From: Bacillota bacterium
Lineage (GTDB): Bacteria > Bacillota > Clostridia > Tissierellales > Tissierellaceae
Length of the DNA: 58,528 nt
Reading direction: 5' to 3'
Assembly (NCBI GenBank): GCA_023388495.1
Contig: JAEWGC010000024.1
Span: 1 to 58,528 of the forward strand
This document shows, piece by piece, positions 53,412 to 58,528 of the stretch (position 1 is its first letter; each line of letters begins with the position of its first letter). Made by a program: the position numbers and the translations under genes. Below the pieces are notes generated by a model that searched no databases, was not told where the DNA came from, and saw nothing but the letters and a program-made list of their open reading frames with translations.

Positions 53412-54233
53412 TTAACCTTTAATTCCTGCCTTAGATACTCCTGAAATTATTTGCTTTTGCAATATGATGTAGAAAACCATCACAGGAAATACTATAATAT
53501 TTGTTGCTGCCATCATTACATTATAATCTGTTCCAAATTCATTGGTAAAGGCTGATAAAGCTAAAGGTAGTGTCCTCATTTCCTTAGAATTAGTTACTAT
53601 AAGTGGCCAGAAAAATGAGTTCCAACTACTTATTACCTTCAATATAACCAAAGTAACTATTGCTGGTTTGGCAAGAGGTACCATTATAGTCCATAAAAAT
53701 TTAAAATCACTACACCCATCAATCTTAGAGGCATTATATAATTCATCTGGAATACTCATAAAATGTTGTTTAAGTAAATATATAGAATAAATACTGGCAC
53801 ACCAAGGAATTATCAAAGCCTTATATGAATCTATCCAACCTAGCTTACTCAATGTTACAAAATTAGGTATAGTAAGTACTTCTCCTGGTACCATCATGGT
53901 TGCTATAAGAATAGTAAATATAATATCTCTTCCCTTAAAGTTCAACCTAGAAAATGCAAATGCTGCAAATATGGTAGTCATTATTTCTCCTACTGTAACA
54001 GAAACTGTAACAAATATACTGTTCTTAAAATATATTTTAAAGGGGGCTGCCTCCAAAGCTATTTTGTAATTTTCCCACATTACCTTGGAAGGAATAAACT
54101 TTGGGGGCATTATAAGCACCTCATTAGAGGGCTTCAGAGAAGTTGATATCATCCATATAAATGGCATTAGTATAAAAATTGCGCCTATTATAAGTATCAT
54201 ATATATTAAAGTTTTCTGTAGTCTTGTTTTCAT
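53412..54233 (-). CDS. Carbohydrate-type ABC importer permease 2 (273 aa)
   Basis: Six membrane helices and the inner-membrane EAA loop YNASKIDGCSDFKFLWTIMVPLAKP, as in UgpE/MalG-type permeases. The ATG at 54233 follows AAGGGTG at 6 nt; upstream codons in frame start within that site. It follows the partner permease by 14 nt. Confidence 0.88.
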   Translation of the reverse strand: MKTRLQKTLIYMILIIGAIFILMPFIWMISTSLKPSNEVLIMPPKFIPSKVMWENYKIALEAAPFKIYFKNSIFVTVSVTVGEIMTTIFAAFAFSRLNFKGRDIIFTILIATMMVPGEVLTIPNFVTLSKLGWIDSYKALIIPWCASIYSIYLLKQHFMSIPDELYNASKIDGCSDFKFLWTIMVPLAKPAIVTLVILKVISSWNSFFWPLIVTNSKEMRTLPLALSAFTNEFGTDYNVMMAATNIIVFPVMVFYIILQKQIISGVSKAGIKG

Positions 54234-54247
54234 CCATATCACCCTTA

Positions 54248-55144
54248 TTAGTAATTAGATTTTGTCTTTCCAATTTTCAACTGAATTAAAGTAAATATAA
54301 GTATTATAATAAACAATACAAATGCTGCTGCAGCTGAAATAGAAAACTGCCAATGTCTATAGAACTTATTAAATATATAGTAGACAATAGTTAGTCCACT
54401 TTTTAATGGCCCTGTAGTAGTATTATATAATACAAATACCTCATCAAATATTTTGAAGGCTCCTATTACAGAAGTAATAGATACAAAGAATAAAGTAGGA
54501 CTTAGTAAGGGCAAAGTAATATTAGTAAATATACTCCAATTACTTGCACCGTCTATTTTTGCAGATAATAAGTATTTTTTATCAATATTTTGTAATCCTG
54601 CTAAGAAAATAATTATCTTATATCCAATTCCCTTCCATACATTGAATAAAACTAGAATCGGGATTGTCAGAGTAGGATCAGTTAACCACTTTATCTTTTT
54701 GCCACCTAAGGATATAACCAAATAATTAGCAAGGCCATAATCACCATTAAAAATCCATCTCCATATAATAGCTAAGGCCGCTGTTGAAGTAACAAAGGGT
54801 AGAAAGTATATGGATCTAAAAAAACTATTCAATTTAATATTAGAGTTTAATAATAGTGCAAAACCTAAAGATATTATTATAGATAAAGGCACAGCTCCTA
54901 ATACAAAATAAAAAGTATTTTTAAGGGACAAATAAAAATCTGGGTCACTTAGGACATATTGAAAATTATCAAAACCTCTTTTATATACTTCTCCACTTAA
55001 ATAATCAAAATCAGTATAAAAGGACATGGTGAAAGATTTGATTATGGGATAAATTTTAAATACAACTAAAATCAGCGTTGCAGGAAAGATATACATCCAT
55101 CCTTTAAGGGTATTTGATTTTCTTAAACCATCTATTATTTTCAA
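54248..55144 (-). CDS. Carbohydrate-type ABC importer permease 1 (298 aa)
   Basis: Six membrane helices with the EAA loop LLSAKIDGASNWSIFTNITLPLLSP near residue 210, as in UgpA/MalF-type permeases. Its ATG overlaps the ATPase stop by 4 nt (ATGA), so all four transporter genes are in one operon. Confidence 0.88.
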   Translation of the reverse strand: MKIIDGLRKSNTLKGWMYIFPATLILVVFKIYPIIKSFTMSFYTDFDYLSGEVYKRGFDNFQYVLSDPDFYLSLKNTFYFVLGAVPLSIIISLGFALLLNSNIKLNSFFRSIYFLPFVTSTAALAIIWRWIFNGDYGLANYLVISLGGKKIKWLTDPTLTIPILVLFNVWKGIGYKIIIFLAGLQNIDKKYLLSAKIDGASNWSIFTNITLPLLSPTLFFVSITSVIGAFKIFDEVFVLYNTTTGPLKSGLTIVYYIFNKFYRHWQFSISAAAAFVLFIIILIFTLIQLKIGKTKSNY

Positions 55145-56205
55145 AGAACATCCCTCCTACTGAATACATGAATGTTCTTAACATCTAAATATAGCCTGTC
55201 TCCTATATTTAGATTGAAATCCCATGAAGTGACTAATGTAACCTTAGTCCCTCCATCTATGCTGCCAATAACATATATTTCCTTTCCCATAACTTGTGTA
55301 TTGATTACTTCCACAGAAAACAAAGCCTTATCCTTATCAGTTATTATAAAATCCTCCGGCCTAATTCCTAAGGTTATTTCATCTTCCCTTATATCTTGTC
55401 CTTTTAAATATTTAGATAAATTTAATGAAATACTACTATCATGTAATTTTACAACCTCTCTATTTTCTATTAAATCTGCTTCTATAAAGTTAATAGGTGG
55501 ATTGCCTAAAAATCTAGCTACAAACTTATTAGAAGGACTGGAATACATTTCTCTAGGATTGGTATATTGTTGATATACACCATCTCTCATCAATAAAATC
55601 TTATCTGAAATACTCATAGCTTCTTCTTGATCATGGGTAACAAAAATAGTAGTTATCTTTACTTCCTGCTGAATTCGTCTAATTTCCTCCCTCATTTCAA
55701 TACGAAGCCTTGCATCTAAGTTAGATAGGGGTTCATCTAACAATAAAATTTCAGGTTTTTTTACTAATGCTCTAGCAATTGCAACTCTTTGTTGTTGTCC
55801 CCCTGACAACTCAGAAGGTTTTCTATGTAATAAATCCTCTATTTTTGTAAGTTTAGCCATTTCAATAGATAATCTATTTGCTTCTTTTTTGTTCATCTTT
55901 TTCATCTTTAAAGGAAACATAATATTTTTTAGTACAGACATATGAGGATATAATGCATAGTTTTGAAATACCATTCCTATTCCTCTATCCTCTGGTTCCA
56001 TATTTGTAACCTTTTTATTTCCAAAATATATATCTCCACTATCAGGTTTTAAAAGTCCTGCTATTAAGGATAAGGTAGTACTTTTGCCACATCCACTGGG
56101 CCCTAATATAGATATTAGATCTCCATCTTCTATTTCTAAATTCAAATTATTTACTGCCTTAACAGAATCAAATGTTTTGCATATATTTTTTAATATAATT
56201 TTCAT
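55141..56205 (-). CDS. Carbohydrate-type ABC importer ATPase (354 aa)
   Basis: Walker A GPSGCGKST, Q-loop MVFQNYALYPHM, signature ELSGGQQQRVAIARA, Walker B ILLLDEPLSNLD and switch His TIFVTHDQEEAM are all present. A C-terminal TOBE-like regulatory domain follows (about 235-350), as in UgpC/MalK/MsmK ATPases. I chose the ATG at 56205 after GAGGGAT; the TTG four codons earlier overlaps that site. It is divergent from psuK. Confidence 0.93.
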   Translation of the reverse strand: MKIILKNICKTFDSVKAVNNLNLEIEDGDLISILGPSGCGKSTTLSLIAGLLKPDSGDIYFGNKKVTNMEPEDRGIGMVFQNYALYPHMSVLKNIMFPLKMKKMNKKEANRLSIEMAKLTKIEDLLHRKPSELSGGQQQRVAIARALVKKPEILLLDEPLSNLDARLRIEMREEIRRIQQEVKITTIFVTHDQEEAMSISDKILLMRDGVYQQYTNPREMYSSPSNKFVARFLGNPPINFIEADLIENREVVKLHDSSISLNLSKYLKGQDIREDEITLGIRPEDFIITDKDKALFSVEVINTQVMGKEIYVIGSIDGGTKVTLVTSWDFNLNIGDRLYLDVKNIHVFSRRDVL

Positions 56206-56399
56206 ATAATCCCTCAAATTTCCATATTCATATTCTAGTATTTATCTTTCATAAACTATGGTTTTCTACCAAAATATAGGATATCACTTTCATGATAATA
56301 AGTTAAATTCAACATTTCTATATTCCTATGATCTCCTATAGATTAATTTAATCCTCTAAACCCTTAAAATTAAAATAATATAAAACTATTAATTCATCA

Positions 56400-56426
56400 T
56401 TGATAATTTAAAGTCTAGGGTATAAT
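56400..56426 (+). promoter_or_regulatory. Promoter of the pseudouridine operon
   Basis: TTGATA (56400-56405) and TATAAT (56421-56426) precede psuK; the 15-nt gap is short, so a nearby -35 (ATTGAT) may be used. The 260-bp divergent gap 56206-56465 has nothing else I can support. Confidence 0.5.
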
Positions 56427-56465
56427 ATAGATGTATCTATAAGTATATTTAAAGTAGGTGAATAG

Positions 56466-57392
56466 ATGGAAAGACAGTATGTAACTGTTATTGGCGGTGC
56501 AAATATTGATATTACAGGCACACCTCATTATAAATTAAATCCTAACGATTCAAATCCAGGTAAAACTACTTTATCATTAGGTGGAGTAGCTAGGAATATT
56601 GCTGAAAATCTTAGTAGAATGGGTGTTAATATAGAATTTATTACCGTATTAGGAAATGATAGTCACTCCTATGAGATAAAGGAAAGTTGTAAAGAACTTA
56701 ATATTAGCTTAGGGCACTCTCTGATTATGCCAGATGAGCGAACCTCAACTTACCTTTGTATAACTAATGAATCTGGTGAAATGCAGTTGGCTATCTCTGA
56801 TATGGAAATCTACAAATATATTACTCCCTCCTATCTCGAAGGAAAACTTGAAGTAATTAATGGTGGAACAGCATGTATAGTAGATACTAATATTCCTCAA
56901 GAATCTCTTGAATACCTAATGGATAATTCTAAGGCCCCTATATTTCTTGATACTGTTTCTACTAAAAAAACTGAGAAAATCAAAGATTCTATCCATAATA
57001 TCCATACCTTAAAACCAAATATTATTGAGGCAGAAATTCTATCAAATATGAAGATTATCACTCAAGAAGATCTAGAAAAGGCAACTGATATAATACTTAC
57101 AAAAGGTATTAAAAGACTTTTTGTTTCCTTAGGAGCTAAAGGTGTATATTATACTGATGGTATTACAAAAGGAAATATACTGCCTATAGAAACTGAAGTT
57201 GTTAATACTACTGGCGCGGGGGATAGTTATATAGCAGCAGTAATTTGGGCATATTTAAAGGGTTTTGATTTAGAAAAATCAGCTAAGGCAGGCCTAGCAG
57301 CATCTTATATTTGTGTAATGTCTAGCTTAACAGTATCTGAAGATATATCAGCAGAAAAGATTGAAAATATAATAGAAAATAATTGGAGGTAA
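56466..57392 (+). CDS. psuK: Pseudouridine kinase, PfkB family (308 aa)
   Basis: This PfkB-fold sugar kinase has TVIGGANIDITG at the start, KTTLSLGGVARNIAENLSRMG for sugar binding, and the anion-hole motif VVNTTGAGDSYIAAVIW with the catalytic Asp. It phosphorylates pseudouridine to the 5'-phosphate. The PsuG gene follows after 4 nt, which decides the call over ribokinase or adenosine kinase. Preceded by AGGTGA. Confidence 0.88.
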   Translation: MERQYVTVIGGANIDITGTPHYKLNPNDSNPGKTTLSLGGVARNIAENLSRMGVNIEFITVLGNDSHSYEIKESCKELNISLGHSLIMPDERTSTYLCITNESGEMQLAISDMEIYKYITPSYLEGKLEVINGGTACIVDTNIPQESLEYLMDNSKAPIFLDTVSTKKTEKIKDSIHNIHTLKPNIIEAEILSNMKIITQEDLEKATDIILTKGIKRLFVSLGAKGVYYTDGITKGNILPIETEVVNTTGAGDSYIAAVIWAYLKGFDLEKSAKAGLAASYICVMSSLTVSEDISAEKIENIIENNWR

Positions 57393-57396
57393 ATAT

Positions 57397-58317
57397 ATGA
57401 GTTTAAAAAATATTTTAGTAATAAATCCTGAAGTAAAAAAGGCAATTGATGAGAATAAACCTGTAGTGGCTTTGGAATCTACTATTATATCCCACGGTAT
57501 GCCTTATCCACAAAATGTAGAAACAGCTTTAACAGTTGAAAAAATAGTTAGAGAAAATGGTGCTATTCCAGCAACTATTGCAATCATTGGAGGTAAACTT
57601 ACTGTAGGTATTACACCTGAGGAAATAGATTATCTTGGTAAAAAGGGACTTAATGTAACAAAGGCCAGTAGAAGAGATATCCCTATTCTAGTAGCAAGAG
57701 GTGAAGATGGTGCCACAACTGTTGCTGCAACTATGATAGTTGCAAACCTTGCTGGAGTAAAGGTATTTGCAACAGGTGGAATAGGTGGAGTTCACAGAGG
57801 TGCAGAAACAACCATGGATATTTCCGCAGACCTTGAGGAGTTATCTAATACTAATGTAGCTGTTGTATGTGCTGGTGCAAAATCTATTTTAGACCTTGGA
57901 TTAACTATGGAATACCTAGAAACAAAAGGTGTTCCTGTTATTGGATATAAAACTGAAGAGCTCCCTGCGTTTTATACTAGGGAAAGTGGATTTAAAGTAA
58001 ATTATAAAATGGATACTCCACTTGAAATTGCAAAAACTTTAAAAGCAAAGGAAGATTTAAATATGAAGGGTTCAATGGTAATCGCAAACCCTATTCCTTT
58101 AGAATATGCAATGGATAGCTCCTATATAAATAATGCTATAAATGATGCAATTGTAGAGGCTGACAAACTTGGTATCAAAGGAAAGGAAACTACTCCTTAC
58201 TTACTTGATAAAATTCAAAAACTCACAGAAGGTAAAAGCCTTCAAGCAAATATTCAATTGGTATATAACAATGTAAAATTAGGAGCACAAATAGCATCTG
58301 AATTATGTAAATTATAG
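57397..58317 (+). CDS. psuG: Pseudouridine-5'-phosphate glycosidase (306 aa)
   Basis: The enzyme splits pseudouridine-5'-phosphate to uracil and ribose-5-phosphate. Family motifs are VALESTIISHGMPYPQN, KASRRDIPILVARGEDGATT, FATGGIGGVHRGAETTMDIS and CAGAKSILDLGLTMEYLETKG with the catalytic Lys. Length is standard. It starts after GGAGGTAAATAT. Loss of either gene would block pseudouridine use, so the divergent ABC importer is a likely source of substrate. Confidence 0.95.
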   Translation: MSLKNILVINPEVKKAIDENKPVVALESTIISHGMPYPQNVETALTVEKIVRENGAIPATIAIIGGKLTVGITPEEIDYLGKKGLNVTKASRRDIPILVARGEDGATTVAATMIVANLAGVKVFATGGIGGVHRGAETTMDISADLEELSNTNVAVVCAGAKSILDLGLTMEYLETKGVPVIGYKTEELPAFYTRESGFKVNYKMDTPLEIAKTLKAKEDLNMKGSMVIANPIPLEYAMDSSYINNAINDAIVEADKLGIKGKETTPYLLDKIQKLTEGKSLQANIQLVYNNVKLGAQIASELCKL

Positions 58318-58325
58318 AAATAAGA

Positions 58326-58367
58326 AAAAAGGATTATTCTTCTCTAATAGGGAAAAATAATCTTTTT
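58326..58367 (+). terminator. Terminator of the pseudouridine operon
   Basis: AAAAAGGATTATT (58326-58338) pairs with AATAATCTTTTT (58356-58367) with one bulged G, followed by a T-rich run. Confidence 0.75.
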
Positions 58368-58436
58368 CTATTTAGTCAAACTTGATTTTTTAAAGATTTG
58401 CAGGGACTGTAATTAAATCTGTGCTTAAGTGAAAAT

Positions 58437-58491
58437 AAATGCTCTTTTCTGGCAAGAATCAAAATAAGATTAAAACCAGAAAGGAGCATTT
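58437..58491 (+). promoter_or_regulatory. Hairpin hiding the ribosome site of the edge gene; repeat copy 2
   Basis: AAATGCTCTTTTCTGG (58437-58452) pairs with CCAGAAAGGAGCATTT (58476-58491) over 16 bp with one G-U pair. The ribosome site AAAGGAG (58480-58486) of the next ORF is inside the stem. The element 58442-58486, read on the minus strand, is a near copy of 49716-49757. Confidence 0.7.
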
Positions 58492-58493
58492 TT

Positions 58494-58528
58494 ATGTCAA
58501 CAGCAAGAAAAGAAGTTTTAAGAAATAT
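58494..58528 (+). CDS. Start of an unidentified gene (partial, runs off right edge)
   Basis: The ATG at 58494 follows AAAGGAG at 7 nt and reads MSTARKEVLRN to the window edge. Eleven codons are too few to name it. The start resembles those of some group II intron reverse transcriptases/maturases from clostridia, but I see no intron 5' end in the 176 bp behind psuG, so that is only a guess. The hairpin over its ribosome site would favour a low-expression gene. Confidence 0.4.
   Translation, partial: MSTARKEVLRN

Noticed and set aside
56206..56465. Possible riboswitch in the divergent gap before psuK
   Set aside because: The gap is AT-rich with no conserved helical core I could recognise; only a promoter is supported.
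58494..58528. Group II intron reverse transcriptase in a complete intron
   Set aside because: Only 176 bp separate it from the intact psuG stop, too little for intron domains I-III; kept only as a possible gene start.

Overview
The window looks like part of the chromosome of an anaerobic, spore-forming, low-GC Firmicute of the Clostridia/Tissierellia kind. This is an inference. The evidence is the AT-rich coding with many AGA and ATA codons, strong AAGGAGG-type ribosome sites, clostridial [4Fe-4S] serine dehydratase subunits, an NfnAB transhydrogenase, dipicolinate synthase genes (endospores) and a clostridial Cys-rich RiPP locus. No rRNA, tRNA, CRISPR array or complete insertion sequence was seen.

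Layout. 1-8.4 kb: a ribosomal peptide (RiPP) locus on the minus strand. In transcription order it has a 50-residue peptide with a signal-like N-terminus, a radical SAM/SPASM maturase, a maturation protein of unknown activity, an acyl-carrier-like protein, a three-cysteine precursor, an ABC permease, an ABC ATPase and a second permease cut by the window edge. It is divergent from an XRE/TPR regulator of RNPP type, and the shared promoter region carries a perfect palindrome. 8.4-15.9 kb: a lipoprotein, response regulator, histidine kinase, giant FtsX-type permease and LolD/MacB-type ATPase, probably one envelope-stress or peptide-efflux operon. 16.0-25.4 kb (plus strand): a divergent isoprenyl transferase, the two serine dehydratase subunits, and a tightly coupled three-gene module. 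The module comprises a 1604-residue protein (HD, helical repeats, NadD-like, possible GNAT and PRTase regions), a malate/lactate dehydrogenase-like protein and an iron-sulfur flavoprotein-like protein. 25.4-33.4 kb: MATE exporter, NfnAB, phosphoglucomutase, thiol peroxidase, YitT and IclR.

33.7-43.6 kb: an allantoin/ureide catabolic region. It has a GntP permease, cupin, two PucG-like aminotransferases, a KdgT-type permease, a racemase, an FAH hydrolase, allantoinase and a LacI regulator with two operator-like sites. 43.6-51.2 kb: small proteins, dipicolinate synthase A/B, three DMT transporters, a decayed pyruvate carboxylase 3' end, a nitroreductase, an internally deleted pirin and an HxlR regulator. 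51.4-58.5 kb: a TudS/DUF523-like protein, a carbohydrate-type ABC importer divergent from pseudouridine kinase and pseudouridine-5'-phosphate glycosidase (probably one nucleoside-salvage unit), and the start of an unidentified gene behind a hairpin that hides its ribosome site.

The observations most worth following are: (a) the candidate peptide-pheromone/regulator pair controlling the RiPP operon; (b) the multidomain nucleotide-metabolism module tied to serine dehydratase; (c) the 13-bp inverted repeat enclosing the RiPP precursor; (d) a hairpin repeat present at 49.7 and 58.5 kb; and (e) shared operator-like motifs in the ureide region. All calls come from reading the sequence; no database search was run.
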